From contig NZ_BAKW01000014.1 of the NCBI RefSeq assembly GCF_000614545.1, positions 26,017 to 90,016 on the forward strand: DNA of 64,000 nt, written 5' to 3'. A model generated the notes under the pieces. It did no database searches. It was not told the origin of the DNA and was given only the letters and a program-made list of their open reading frames with translations. Position numbers and translations under genes: made by a program. The DNA comes from Asaia platycodi JCM 25414. Lineage in GTDB: Bacteria > Pseudomonadota > Alphaproteobacteria > Acetobacterales > Acetobacteraceae. Below are positions 22,853-32,342 of this stretch, in pieces (positions within the stretch are counted from its first letter, which is position 1; every line of letters begins with the position of its first letter).

Positions 22853-24952
22853 ATGGCAACTCAGATCAGCGGTAACTGGGTTGCCCGTAATAACGGCAGT
22901 GAAACCGTTTATGTCAGCAATGGAGTGACGATCAGCGGGGCCGTTGTGTTCACGGGCGGGGGAACACTCACCGTTTCAAGCGGTGCCACGGTATCAGGTC
23001 TCTCTGCTGTTGCCTCTGGTGGTTATCCGACGGTAGTCATTTCCGGAGGCTCGGTAATCGATTCAAGCATCATAAATGGTTATCTGCGTGCCTATAGTGG
23101 GGCTGTCACGAGCAATGTCAGCGGGATGTCGACCGAGAGTTATTATTATTCCGGGGCGACGTCGCTAAACGAGACATTTTACTGGGTGTCTCCTGCCGAT
23201 CACAGCCCGGTAAGGTTCTCATCCGGCTCTGTCGCCAGCAACGCGCATCTCTCATCAGGCATGTCTGCCTATATCAGTTCGGGAGCGACAGTTGTCGGTC
23301 TGCAGGTTGCGTCTGGCGCATCGGTGCTTGTCAGCTCGGGCGTGACGCTGAGCAGTCTGTCAATCAGTGCGGGTGGGTCGGCGACCATACTAGCCAATTA
23401 TGGGAGCGCACGTCCCTTGACGACAACGCCGACGAGTAACGTATCGGTTCTCAAAGGTACGTGGTCAGCCGTCAATTCGAGCGGCGTGACGGTTTATTCG
23501 AGTGGCAGGATTGTGAGTCAGGGCCCGGTCCTGATGAGTGGCGGTACGCTGATCGTGATGAGCGGTGCGACAGCTTCCGGCGTGAGTGGATCGAACAGGG
23601 GAGGATATCCCGTGGTCTCGGTACAGTCGGGCGGCACGCTGCTGAGTTCTGTAATTACAAACGGTTATCTCTACCTCTCCTCTGGCGGTGCAAGTATCGA
23701 TAACACCTATAATTCCCTCGTCACGACGATCAGTGCAGGTGCGACGTCCATCGACGATATTTTCTACAATTCAGGTTTTGGTAATGACACAATCAACGTC
23801 GCCAGCGGCGCGACATTGTACGGGGCCGAGGTTGCGAGTGGCGTACTGATCTATGCGTCAAATGGCGCAATGCTCAGGGATCCGGTGGTGGTCTCAGGTG
23901 GCAGTCTGACAATCAATGGAGCGACGGTCATTACATGTTTCCTTGCCGGATCGATGATCGGGACGGAGACCGGCGAGCGGGCAGTAGAGGAATTCGCCAG
24001 GGGTGATCTGGTTACGGTCTACCGAAATGGCATGGCGGGTTCAGAACCTGTCATTCATCTGGTCCGGGGGCGTGTCACTGTGCGGCGCGATCTGCCTGAC
24101 GATCGGGCGGGCTATCCTATACGCATCGCAGCACACGCTTTCGGCCAGGGGCAGCCCTATCATGATCTGCTGGTCACCGCAGAGCATTGCCTTTATCTCA
24201 ACGAAGCGTTTGTACCCGTTCGTATGCTCGTCAACGGGATGAGTATTGCCTATGATCGCTCTCTCGAGAGCTACGATTATTTTCACATCGGGAGCGCGCA
24301 GCATGGCATTATTCGTGCCAACGGCCTGATGTCCGAAACGCTTTTCGACGGCGAGAATACGGATTCTTCCGGGGTTTCTGGCGTCAAGGTCTATAGCCGC
24401 GAATGGGCACGTGATGCGGCAGCGCCACTGCGAACAGACAGAGATTTCGTTACACCGATTTACGACAGGGTTATCGCACGGATTGGCCATGACACTGAAA
24501 ATCGTCGCGATTCGGTTCTGGAATACGATCCGGGGCTTCATCTTGTGGGGCCGGGCGGAGAGCGTATCCTTTGTGCGAGGAAAACAGGTCACAATGCCAT
24601 GTTCCTTGTCCCCCCGAACGTGACTGACGTGCGGATCGCCTCACGCGTCGCTCGACCTGTCGATATCGAAGGGCCTTGTTGCGACGATAGGCGTTCGCTC
24701 GGTGTTCTGGTCGGTGAGATAACGCTTTATTCAGCGACTGAGACGAGGCGTCTCGAAGAGCACCTCCGTGATCTGGACATCGAAGGCTGGGCACCGCTGG
24801 AAACGTCGGAGTATCGCTGGACGACTGGCGACGCCGTGATGTCGCTCGGTGAGCGTAAGGGAGAAACTCCGGCTGTGCTGAGCATTGCTGTCCGAGCGGG
24901 GGGGCCTTATTTGCGAGATACCGGTAAATCTGGGCAGCGCTTCAAGTTCTGA
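22853..24952 (+). CDS. AIDA-type repeat protein with C-terminal Hint domain
   Basis: Intact 699-aa protein with no evident signal peptide. Residues 1-360 are Ser/Gly/Thr/Val-rich strand-loop-strand repeats (units such as GGTLTVSSGATVSG) in two copies about 195 residues apart. A Hint domain begins at Cys362 (TCFLAGSMIGTETGERAVEEFARGDLV). It carries the block-B TxxH motif (LLVTAEHCLYL) and a HGIIRANGLMSETL segment. There is no terminal Asn-nucleophile block, so autocleavage or transfer of the N-terminal part is more likely than intein splicing. The last ~200 residues form an uncharacterised C-terminal domain shared with the 43.9-kb paralog. I see no autotransporter barrel. Probably a surface protein; the export route is unknown. 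Confidence 0.85.
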   Translation: MATQISGNWVARNNGSETVYVSNGVTISGAVVFTGGGTLTVSSGATVSGLSAVASGGYPTVVISGGSVIDSSIINGYLRAYSGAVTSNVSGMSTESYYYSGATSLNETFYWVSPADHSPVRFSSGSVASNAHLSSGMSAYISSGATVVGLQVASGASVLVSSGVTLSSLSISAGGSATILANYGSARPLTTTPTSNVSVLKGTWSAVNSSGVTVYSSGRIVSQGPVLMSGGTLIVMSGATASGVSGSNRGGYPVVSVQSGGTLLSSVITNGYLYLSSGGASIDNTYNSLVTTISAGATSIDDIFYNSGFGNDTINVASGATLYGAEVASGVLIYASNGAMLRDPVVVSGGSLTINGATVITCFLAGSMIGTETGERAVEEFARGDLVTVYRNGMAGSEPVIHLVRGRVTVRRDLPDDRAGYPIRIAAHAFGQGQPYHDLLVTAEHCLYLNEAFVPVRMLVNGMSIAYDRSLESYDYFHIGSAQHGIIRANGLMSETLFDGENTDSSGVSGVKVYSREWARDAAAPLRTDRDFVTPIYDRVIARIGHDTENRRDSVLEYDPGLHLVGPGGERILCARKTGHNAMFLVPPNVTDVRIASRVARPVDIEGPCCDDRRSLGVLVGEITLYSATETRRLEEHLRDLDIEGWAPLETSEYRWTTGDAVMSLGERKGETPAVLSIAVRAGGPYLRDTGKSGQRFKF
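22871..23935. repeat. Internal duplication in the AIDA/Hint passenger
   Basis: Two diverged copies start at 22871 (GNWVARNNGSETVYVSNGV) and 23456 (GTWSAVNSSGVTVYSSGRI), 585 bases (195 codons) apart. Both run through SGGTL.V.SGATxSG and GGYPxVxxxSGGxxxxSxI.NGYL. The second copy ends at the Hint Cys codon (23936). Confidence 0.75.
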
Positions 24953-25217
24953 ATTGAGCCTGAATATCGATCGGGTGCGGTGGCGCTGGATTGGCCGCTT
25001 CGCCGGGTCATACCGCCTCCGATGATACTCATGTGCGGTCTGGTCTTGGCGTCAGGTTCGAGGCTCGTCGTCTCTTTCCTGCGCAATTGCGTGATTTCCA
25101 TATGTCAGCAAACCAGGTTTATCCGCCACGAAAGCCGAGGTACATGGCGAGGCCACGTATGTCGTAAACCGCTTCATGGACCATTTATTCTTGCCTGTAA
25201 TCGGGGTCAGGCGGTCC

Positions 25218-25535
25218 TCATCCCATCATATGTCTCTGGTTGCCCAGCACCCAGAGTGTGCCGCCCACCATCAGCGCGACGATCAGCAGGGAGAACAGAA
25301 TCAGCTGCAGGTCGTCGCGGTGCGAGCGCGACAGATCGATATGCAGAAAAAACCTGAAATGCACTGCGGCCTGGCAGAGCCCAGCAAGACCGATCAGCCA
25401 GAACAGGGACGTTTTCGGGAGCAACCCCAGCATGACAGCACCGAAGGGCAGGGCAGAGAGGAGTATGGCCAGCACAAGACCGATGAGATAGCCATGCAGT
25501 TCCTGTCGGCGTTCGGATTCATGGTGATCGCTCAT
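25218..25535 (-). CDS. cyoD: Cytochrome o ubiquinol oxidase subunit IV
   Basis: Intact 105-aa membrane protein with three hydrophobic helices. HGYLIGLVLAILLSALPFG, the middle QAAVHFRFFLHID and a C-terminal LIVALMVGGTLWVLGNQRHMM match CyoD. It assists assembly of subunit I. The ATG at 25535 overlaps the cyoC stop (ATGA). Last gene of cyoABCD. Confidence 0.93.
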   Translation of the reverse strand: MSDHHESERRQELHGYLIGLVLAILLSALPFGAVMLGLLPKTSLFWLIGLAGLCQAAVHFRFFLHIDLSRSHRDDLQLILFSLLIVALMVGGTLWVLGNQRHMMG

Positions 25536-26185
25536 GACAGCACTCCCAGCAGATAGACGATCGAAAAAATGCCGATCCAGACAATATCCAGAAAATGCCA
25601 GAACAGGGCGAGACGCATGAAGCGCGTCTGCACCAGCGGATCGAGCCCGAATTTGAGCGTTTGGGCAAGCATGATCAGCAGCCAGATGCAGCCGCTCGTG
25701 ACATGGAGCCCGTGCGTGCCGATCAGCGCCCAGCTTGCGGAAAGCCAGCCCGAGCGTGAGGGCACGCCGCTTTTGGCTGCCATACTCATGAAATCATGCA
25801 GTTCCAGAGACAGAAAGACGAGGCCCAGCAGCAGCGTAACAGTGAACCAGAACAACGTTTTTGGCACTGAGCGGTCATAGCGCATGGCCAGCGTAGCGAG
25901 TCCGCAGGTAAAGCTGCTCGCGAGCAGGGCAACCGTCTCCCACGCGGCGGAGGAGAGGTCGAAAAGCTCATGAGGACCGGGACCACCCGCGAGGGAGTGC
26001 CCCATCGTTGCATAGGTAACGAATAACATTGAGAAAATGATGAGATCGCTCATCAGGAAGACCCAGAAGCCGAAAAGCGCTTCCTCGGCCTGTGTTCGTG
26101 CTTCTTCCTGATGCGAGGCAGGAGCCGCGTTGCTCAGCCTTATGCCGATATGGCTCGGCCCCTTGCCATGCACGGTTTGCGCCAT
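25532..26185 (-). CDS. cyoC: Cytochrome o ubiquinol oxidase subunit III
   Basis: Intact 217-aa heme-copper oxidase subunit III. AEEALFGFWVFLMSDLIIFSMLFVTYATM at helix 1, SWALIGTHGLHVTSGCIWLLIM in the middle, and RLALFWHFLDIVWIGIFSIVYLLG at the end are the family hallmarks. I place the start at the ATG at 26185, which shares one base with the cyoB stop (TGATG). A much longer upstream frame exists but overlaps cyoB and is not real. Membrane subunit with no redox centres. Confidence 0.94.
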   Translation of the reverse strand: MAQTVHGKGPSHIGIRLSNAAPASHQEEARTQAEEALFGFWVFLMSDLIIFSMLFVTYATMGHSLAGGPGPHELFDLSSAAWETVALLASSFTCGLATLAMRYDRSVPKTLFWFTVTLLLGLVFLSLELHDFMSMAAKSGVPSRSGWLSASWALIGTHGLHVTSGCIWLLIMLAQTLKFGLDPLVQTRFMRLALFWHFLDIVWIGIFSIVYLLGVLS

Positions 26186-28230
26186 CAGATCGGCTCCTTG
26201 ACCAGACCGTGGTTGGCGGTCGTGAACATCGCATCGTTGTCGATAAAAGCTGTCTCGCGCAGCGTGAGGAGCCAACGCTCCTCGGTCTCCCGGATCTCGG
26301 CAGCTGGGATGATATGGGTTGTGTTGCGGTTGAAACTGCGCAGGACGATTGCGCCGAAGAACACGCCCGCTCCCAGCATGACGGCCCACCAGATATGCCA
26401 GGTGAGGGCAAAGCCGAACACACCGCTCGCCACGCAGCAGACAAAGCCGACAGACGTGTTGGAGGGGAGTTCGATATCGTAATAGTGCTCTGGCGCCCGC
26501 CAGGCATCGCGGTGTTTTTTTGCTTCATGAAAGGCATCGACACAGTCGATCTTCGGGATCAATGCAAAATTATATTCAGGCGGTGGGGCCGCGACTGACC
26601 ATTCGAGTGTGCGACCGTTCCAAGGGTCTCCGGCAGAGACGGCAAGGGCCTTGCGTTGCTTTATGCTGGTCCAGAGCTGGATGACCATGCAGGCCAGAGC
26701 GCCGAGCACGAGAAACGCACCGCAAAGCGCTACCCAGAGATAGGGTCGATAGACGGCTTCGAAAAATTCCTGGCTGCGTCGGGGCATGCCCAGCGCACCG
26801 ACGATATAAAGCGGCATGAAGGCCAGAATGAAGCCGCCCACCCAGCAGCCGAAAACGGCACGACCCCAACCCTCATGAAGGCGAAATCCGAAGGCTTTCG
26901 GAAACCAGTAATGATAGGCGCTCAACATGCCGAAAAGCAGGCCGGGAATGAGCATGTTGTGAAAATGGGCCACCAGAAACAGGGTGTTATGAACCTGATA
27001 GTCGAACCCGGGATTGGCCAGCATCACGCCGGTCGCGCCGCCCACCACAAACAGCATCATGAAGGCGCAGGCATAGAGCATGGGCACGCTGATCCTGATG
27101 CGCCCGCGCACCATCGTCAGCAGCCAGTCATAGACTTTCACCCCTGTCGGAATGGCGATGAGCATGGTGGCAATGCCGAAAACGGCGTTTACATTGCCAT
27201 CCTGTCCCATGGTGAAGAAGTGGTGCAGCCAGACCGTGAAGGAAAGAACGGCAATTGAAACGGTCGCCCAGACCAGCGAGGTGTAGCCGTAGAGCCGCTT
27301 ATTTGAAAAAGTAGCGATGGTCTCGGAATAGACACCGAAAGCGGGCAGGATCAGAATATAGACCTCAGGATGGCCGAACAGCCAGAACATGTTGATGTAG
27401 TTCATCATGTTTCCACCAAGCTCATTGGTGAAGAAGTGCATGTCCAGATAGCGATCCATCGCCAGCATCAGCGTCGCCACGGTCAGAGGTGGCATGGCGA
27501 AAATCATCAGGATGGAGATGCACAGCGCCGTCCAGGCGAAAAGCGGCATTCTGAAAAGCGTCATGCCCGGTGCGCGTTTCTTGTAGACTGTGACGGCGAA
27601 ATTGATGCCGGTCATGGTGTTGCCGACTGAGCTGAGCGTCAGCGCCCATATCCAGTAATCTACCCCCACACCGGGACTGAAAGACAGTTCGGTATAGGGC
27701 GGATAGCCTGTCCAGCCTCCGGTCGAGAATTTGCCGATGCAGAGCGAGATCATCAGTAGCACGGCACCCGCGCTCGTGAGTCCAAGACTGATCGAGTTCA
27801 TGACAGGAAAAGAGACGTCTCTCGCGCCGATCTGAAGCGGCAATACGAAATTATAGACGCCGATAAGGAAGGGCATGGCCATGAAGAAAATCATGATCGT
27901 GCCATGGGTCGTAAAAAGCTGCGCGAAATGTTCGGGCGGTATGAACCCCGGATTCTGATAGGCTACAGCCTGCTGTGAGCGCATCACGACCGCCTCGACC
28001 ACGGCGCGTGCCAGCATGACGAAAGAGACCACGACATACATGATGCCGATTTTCTTGTGGTCGACGCTGGTCAGCCAGTCGGCCCAGAGTGCGCGCCACC
28101 CTTTCAGCCAAGTGATGAAAACCAGCAGGGCCAAGGCCCCCAGCACGACGATCGAAGCGGCTAAAGTTGCTATCAGGCTGTAAAAGGGCAAGGCGTCATA
28201 GCCGAGCGAACCGAGCAGGAAGTGACGCAA
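26185..28230 (-). CDS. cyoB: Cytochrome o ubiquinol oxidase subunit I
   Basis: Intact 681-aa catalytic subunit of a quinol-oxidising heme-copper oxidase. The low-spin heme ligand is in TTHGTIMIFF, the CuB/Tyr centre in FGHPEVYILILP, CuB histidines in VWLHHFFTMG and heme ligands in LVAHFHN. The K-channel TGVK and the D-channel ARDV are kept. Quinone-site residues align with E. coli CyoB Arg71, His98 and Gln101, but the position of Asp75 is Glu here (LARAVVEAVVM versus LLRGFADAIMM). The start is TTG at 28230, with GGAG about eight bases upstream. Terminal oxidase of the short, quinol-based respiratory chain used with periplasmic dehydrogenases. Confidence 0.95.
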   Translation of the reverse strand: MRHFLLGSLGYDALPFYSLIATLAASIVVLGALALLVFITWLKGWRALWADWLTSVDHKKIGIMYVVVSFVMLARAVVEAVVMRSQQAVAYQNPGFIPPEHFAQLFTTHGTIMIFFMAMPFLIGVYNFVLPLQIGARDVSFPVMNSISLGLTSAGAVLLMISLCIGKFSTGGWTGYPPYTELSFSPGVGVDYWIWALTLSSVGNTMTGINFAVTVYKKRAPGMTLFRMPLFAWTALCISILMIFAMPPLTVATLMLAMDRYLDMHFFTNELGGNMMNYINMFWLFGHPEVYILILPAFGVYSETIATFSNKRLYGYTSLVWATVSIAVLSFTVWLHHFFTMGQDGNVNAVFGIATMLIAIPTGVKVYDWLLTMVRGRIRISVPMLYACAFMMLFVVGGATGVMLANPGFDYQVHNTLFLVAHFHNMLIPGLLFGMLSAYHYWFPKAFGFRLHEGWGRAVFGCWVGGFILAFMPLYIVGALGMPRRSQEFFEAVYRPYLWVALCGAFLVLGALACMVIQLWTSIKQRKALAVSAGDPWNGRTLEWSVAAPPPEYNFALIPKIDCVDAFHEAKKHRDAWRAPEHYYDIELPSNTSVGFVCCVASGVFGFALTWHIWWAVMLGAGVFFGAIVLRSFNRNTTHIIPAAEIRETEERWLLTLRETAFIDNDAMFTTANHGLVKEPI

Positions 28231-28284
28231 GGCTGATCTCCGGTCTTTTTGGCGTCGCAGCGGCGACGGAAGGGTCAGGCTCGA

Positions 28285-29216
28285 TCAGCCGGAATGGGTG
28301 GGCGTATTGGTGGCGTCACGCATGACGACACCCTGAAAAAAATGCTCGGGTACGGAGGAGAACACAGGCATCGCGGCGTTCGGGTCATGCAGAAGCGTCC
28401 GGGCTGATTGGCGACCGTTTTCCTGTCTGCGCAGCACCTCCCACGTGGCCGGGTCGAGGCGCAGTGCGCTCGCGCGCGCTTGATCAGCCATTGTGCGAAG
28501 TGATCGGGTGAGACGATATCGACGGGAAATTTCTGATCCTGAAAGCCCATGCCGTTGAACTGCGTGTTCTCTCCGAGCAGGCGCCCGGTACGATCCGCTT
28601 CGAGATGGAGCCGTGTCGTCATGCCCGCCATGGCATAGATCTGGCTACCCAGCGAAGGGATCAGAAAAGACTGCATCGTGGCATCCGAAGTCAGATGAAA
28701 TTCGACTTCACGCCCTTGTGGCAGCACAAGATGATCGAGGCTCGCCACATGGGCATCGGGGTAGATGAAGAGCCATTTCCAGTTCAGCGCGACCACCTCG
28801 ATGCTCAGCGGCGGCGCATCTCCTATCGCGCGTTCGGGGCTGAAACGTCGCTCAGGACCCCAGACCAGAAGCGAGAATGCAATCACGACGACGGCGGGAA
28901 AGCCCCAGACGAGAAACTCCAGTGGCAGGGCGAAGTCCCAATCGGGCAGAAAGCGCGCCCTGCGGTTGGACGCGCGATAATGCCACAGGCAGAGCGGCAC
29001 ACCGACCAGTACAGGCAGAATGACCAGAAGCAGGCCGCCCGTGAGCAGCAAAAACCAGTGTTTCTGAAGCGCTGCGATCGGCCCGGCCGGATCGAGAAAC
29101 GAGATGTTGTCGGCCTGACATCCGCCCAGAAGCAGGAGGGGTAGAAGCAGGATGGGAAAAAGCCCCAGCAGGCGGCGATGACGCAGGGCGTAAGCGATCG
29201 GTCTGGTTCTCGTCAC
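28285..29216 (-). CDS. cyoA: Cytochrome o ubiquinol oxidase subunit II (one frameshift)
   Basis: 310-aa lipoprotein subunit II after repair. The signal peptide ends in a lipobox (LLLLGGC), then two membrane helices and a cupredoxin domain with VALNWKWLFIYPDAHVASLDHLVLP. The CuA ligands of cytochrome c oxidases are absent, as expected for a quinol oxidase. The frame breaks at about 28479, where one base in a C/G tract is missing; repair restores HFAQWLIKARASALRLDPATWEVLRRQ and a stop at 28285. First gene of the cyo operon, 54 bases ahead of cyoB. Confidence 0.93.
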
Positions 29217-29258
29217 GTTCGGCCTGTTCCATGAGCAAGGGTCAGGTTCAAGAACTCG

Positions 29259-29276
29259 AAACTGTGATCAGTGTTT
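29259..29276. promoter_or_regulatory. Inverted repeat in the cyoA upstream region
   Basis: AAAC-TG-TGATCA-GT-GTTT is an 18-bp imperfect palindrome, 43 bases upstream of cyoA and between the divergent cyoA and 29459 genes. It has the size and spacing of a dimeric regulator site and could control either gene. The regulator is not identifiable from sequence. Confidence 0.4.
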
Positions 29277-29458
29277 CCCCTTCTCTTTCTTAAAATGTCT
29301 TTTCATGTCTCGTCGCCCTGCAGCGCTCATCACCGGGCTGGCAAAAAACTGCGGATTTGCAGGGCCTCGTTTCCGTCGTAAGATATGTTTCAGGCAACTC
29401 ATGCAGGGCTTTGGCGTCTGAGCAGCAAGCCTGGTCGAACAAGAAGGAGGCGAAGGTC

Positions 29459-30000
29459 ATGTTTCCACGTTCTTTTGCGGCTTTTGCCGTGTCGCTGCCG
29501 CTTTGTCTCGTTCCCCTGACGGCTTTGGCTGCGACAAATCCGGCGTCGGGTATGGCGGCCAAGCCGCCTGTGCCCGGCACGTCTGCGCGGTCCCCCAAGC
29601 CAGCGGCCACGCCAACCACGGAATCGACGATCAGCTTTACGCTGAAAGAGGTCGGGGGCGGGCTCGGCTATGAGTGGGGCAAAGGCATCCTGCATCACGA
29701 TGGCAAGGATATTCCTTCGAGATTGGCGGGGGTGGTATCGCGTCTCTCGGCTACATCACGGTCACAGGTACTGGCTCGGTCAAGGACCTCGCGCGGCTCG
29801 ATCAGTTCGACGGCACATACTGGACCGTCAAGGCTGACGCCGCCATCGGTTCGGGTGTCGGGGCTGCCGTGCTCGAAAACCAGTATGGTGTGAAGCTCGA
29901 CCTCAAGATGAATATTTCAGGTGCCCATGTGGGGGCCTCGGTGATGCGTCTGCGCTTCAGGCTTTTGCCTGACAAAGCCGACAAGCTTGCGGCGCAATAG
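29459..30000 (+). CDS. Exported small protein, EipA/DUF1134-like (one frameshift)
   Basis: 180-aa protein after repair. A strong Shine-Dalgarno (AAGGAGG) precedes the ATG at 29459, which opens a signal peptide (MFPRSFAAFAVSLPLCLVPLTALAA) followed by a Pro/Ala/Ser-rich spacer. The C-terminal domain (LGYEWGKGILHHDGKDIPFEIGGGGIASLGYITVTG...VLENQYGVKLDLK) is glycine-rich and beta-like. Its pattern resembles DUF1134/EipA envelope proteins, but I am not sure of the family. The frame breaks at about 29714 (one C or T missing). Divergent from cyoA and 42 bases ahead of cardiolipin synthase. Confidence 0.55.
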
Positions 30001-30042
30001 GCCGTCCTGCGGCGCGAGACGCAAGGATAAGGGTCTGCTTTT

Positions 30043-31496
30043 ATGGAAATGACAGGCTGGCGTCTCACAGGCGCCCTGTTGAGCTTTGTCGTTCAGATGG
30101 TGTTCATCGGGCGCGCTCTCTTGCGCCCGCATCGTCAGCCGGCGTCTCGCGTCGCCTGGGTGGCGATCATCGCTGCCCTGCCTGTTCTGGGAACGCTCGC
30201 TTATCTCATGCTCGGCGAGACCAATATGGGGCGCCGCCTCGTGGCGCGTATCACCGAGGCGCGCAAAACCCTGCACGTGCCGGGCAAGAGCAGCGAAGAC
30301 CTGATCGATGCCGAGGGCAAATATCACCTGCCGCCGCGTCTCGCGCCCCTGTTTCGCGTCGGCCAGTCTGCCAGCGGTTATCCGCCTGAAACGGGAAACC
30401 GGGCGCGGCTTATGCCTGATTCCAACGCGGCCATCGATTCCATGGTGCGCGATATCGATGCGGCGCGCGACCATGTGCATATCTGCTTTTATATCTGGCT
30501 GACGGATCATAACGGCACCAAGATCATTGATGCCGTCTGCCGTGCCGCGTCTCGCGGTGTGACCTGTCGCGTCATGGCTGATGATCTCGGTTCGCGTCGC
30601 CTGATCGCTCATCCCTCATGGAAGAAAATGCAGCAGGCGGGCGCCATCTCGTGCGGGCCATGCCCATGGGCAATATGCTCACCTGGCCGCTCCATGGGCG
30701 TATGGATATGCGTAATCATCGCAAGATCGTGGTGATCGATAATCGTCTGACCTATTGCGGCAGCCAGAACTGCGCCGACCCGGAATTTCGGGTCAAGGCG
30801 CGTTTCGCGCCTGGGTCGATCTGATGACGCGTTTCGAAGGACCGGTGGTGCTGCAAAACCAGCATCTCTTCGCCACTGACTGGATGGCGCATACGGATGA
30901 GGATCTCGGCCCGCTTCTCGCCTCCGCTCCCGTCGTTGAAAACCAGGAGGGCTTTGTCGCCCAGGTGATTGGTACGAGCGCTGCCTTGCGTTATGCGGCG
31001 ATGCCTGAAGTCTTCACGTCGCTCATGAACGCTTCTGCCGAAGAACTGACCGTCACCACGCCCTATTACGTGCCGGATGAACCATACAGCTGCGCTCTGC
31101 GCTGCCGCCCGACGCGGCGTGCGTGTGACCCTCACAGTCCCGACGCGTAACGATTCATGGATCGTTGCAGGGGCAAGCCGCAGCTATTACGAAGAACTGC
31201 TTGAAGCGGGGGTACGTATTTTCGAGTATCCTCTCGGATTGCTTCACACCAAGGCCCTCACACTTGACGGGCGCATGGGCATGATCGGCTCGGCCAATCT
31301 CGACCGACGCAGTTTCGACCTCAATTTCGAGAATAATATCCTGTTCAGCGATCGCGAGTTCACGGCCGAAATTCGGGAGCGCCAGCAAAGCTATACGAAT
31401 GCCTCAACCGAAATCACGCTCGAAGCCGTGCGCGCCTGGCCGTGGTCTCGTCGCCTCTGGCATAATACGTTGGCCATGATCGGGCCGGTGTTGTGA
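30043..31496 (+). CDS. cls: Cardiolipin synthase, phospholipase D type (three frameshift sites)
   Basis: 485-aa inner-membrane enzyme after repair, the size of E. coli ClsA; it joins two phosphatidylglycerols into cardiolipin. Two N-terminal membrane helices (LLSFVVQMVFIGRALL and VAWVAIIAALPVLGTLAYLMLGE) precede two HKD motifs: NHRKIVVIDNRLTYCGSQNCAD and LHTKALTLDGRMGMIGSANLDRRSFDLNFE. Breaks lie at about 30645 and 30810 (one base each) and 31082-31092 (two bases). Repair gives AGAHLVRAMPMGN, KARFAPWVDLMTRFEGP and VPDEPIQLALCAAARRGV. Both HKD motifs are complete, so the protein should be active. Confidence 0.9.
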
Positions 31497-31737
31497 AGCC
31501 AGGCTCATTGAGTGGCCCCGGACTGACGTGCCGATCGACACCTCCAACGATGACGACTCACATTTTTCTTTAGAGCGCGGCTGCTCAATTCATGGAAACC
31601 AATAAACCCAGACCACTTGGTCGAATTCGCCAATTGCGGCAGGTTCCCAATTGCTCTGTGCGGAGGATCACCTGGCATGGCTCACCCTTCTTTTGAAAGT
31701 GTAAGAGCCCCATTGATTCCGCCAATACCATTACACC

Positions 31738-32292
31738 TTACGCGTAATTCGGTTTGCAGCGATCCAGAGCCTTCACCGCAACCTCGCCGAATTCGAGATC
31801 GCTCAGATTGATCGAGGCATGGAAAACCTTGCCGAAATTCTCATTGGTGCCCCAGGCGGAAAAGCCACCACCGCGACCACGCGTAGAGAGCATTTCAACC
31901 TGATCTCCCTGATCTTCCGGCCAGTTGATATAAATACCTGCCGATTTGGACATTGTCGTCAGGTTATCCTTGAAGCCAAATTCCTGCTGGATACGCAGCC
32001 AGAACTCACGAGACTTCTGGTTTGACTCGTCCTTTGCTGGGCGAGAGACTTCACTTGGAATTGGCGTAGGCAAATGCGCCCCGAAATCCTCACTGCTATA
32101 CAACGCCCTCTTGAGGTTAGCTCCAATCCATTCCGTCGTGGCCTGTTTGCGGGGAATGAAAGTCGACCAGCCCGAGCGGGAGAAATGCATCCCGCCCCAG
32201 GTTTCCAGACAGATCACGGCCACATATTTTCTGGTGCGGATGACCTCAGCTCGACGGGTAGGGATCTGCCAGGAAGGAATGACGGTGCTCAT
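31738..32292 (-). CDS. CdiI-type (DUF1436-like) contact-dependent inhibition immunity protein
   Basis: 184-aa soluble protein starting at the ATG at 32292 (MSTVIPSWQIPTRR). The pattern RTRKYVAVICLETWGGMHFSRSG near residue 20 and a C-terminal FGEVAVKALDRC match the DUF1436/CdiI immunity family, recalled from its YIVVxxEEIWSGMHFxRTG and LxxALxLALSRC consensus. I see no cdiA/cdiB toxin genes nearby, so it is an orphan. Local composition is AT-richer than the flanking genes, consistent with horizontal gain. It sits between cls and pabC, with about 240 non-coding bases on its 3' side. The assignment rests on motif similarity only. Confidence 0.6.
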   Translation of the reverse strand: MSTVIPSWQIPTRRAEVIRTRKYVAVICLETWGGMHFSRSGWSTFIPRKQATTEWIGANLKRALYSSEDFGAHLPTPIPSEVSRPAKDESNQKSREFWLRIQQEFGFKDNLTTMSKSAGIYINWPEDQGDQVEMLSTRGRGGGFSAWGTNENFGKVFHASINLSDLEFGEVAVKALDRCKPNYA

Positions 32293-32342
32293 GCGATGTC
32301 CTGCTTCGGTGACTCGATATCCGTAATTCCAGAATCGATGGT

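Noticed and set aside
22853..24952. Intein or classical autotransporter
   Set aside because: The Hint domain lacks the C-terminal splicing Asn and a C-extein, and no beta-barrel domain is present.
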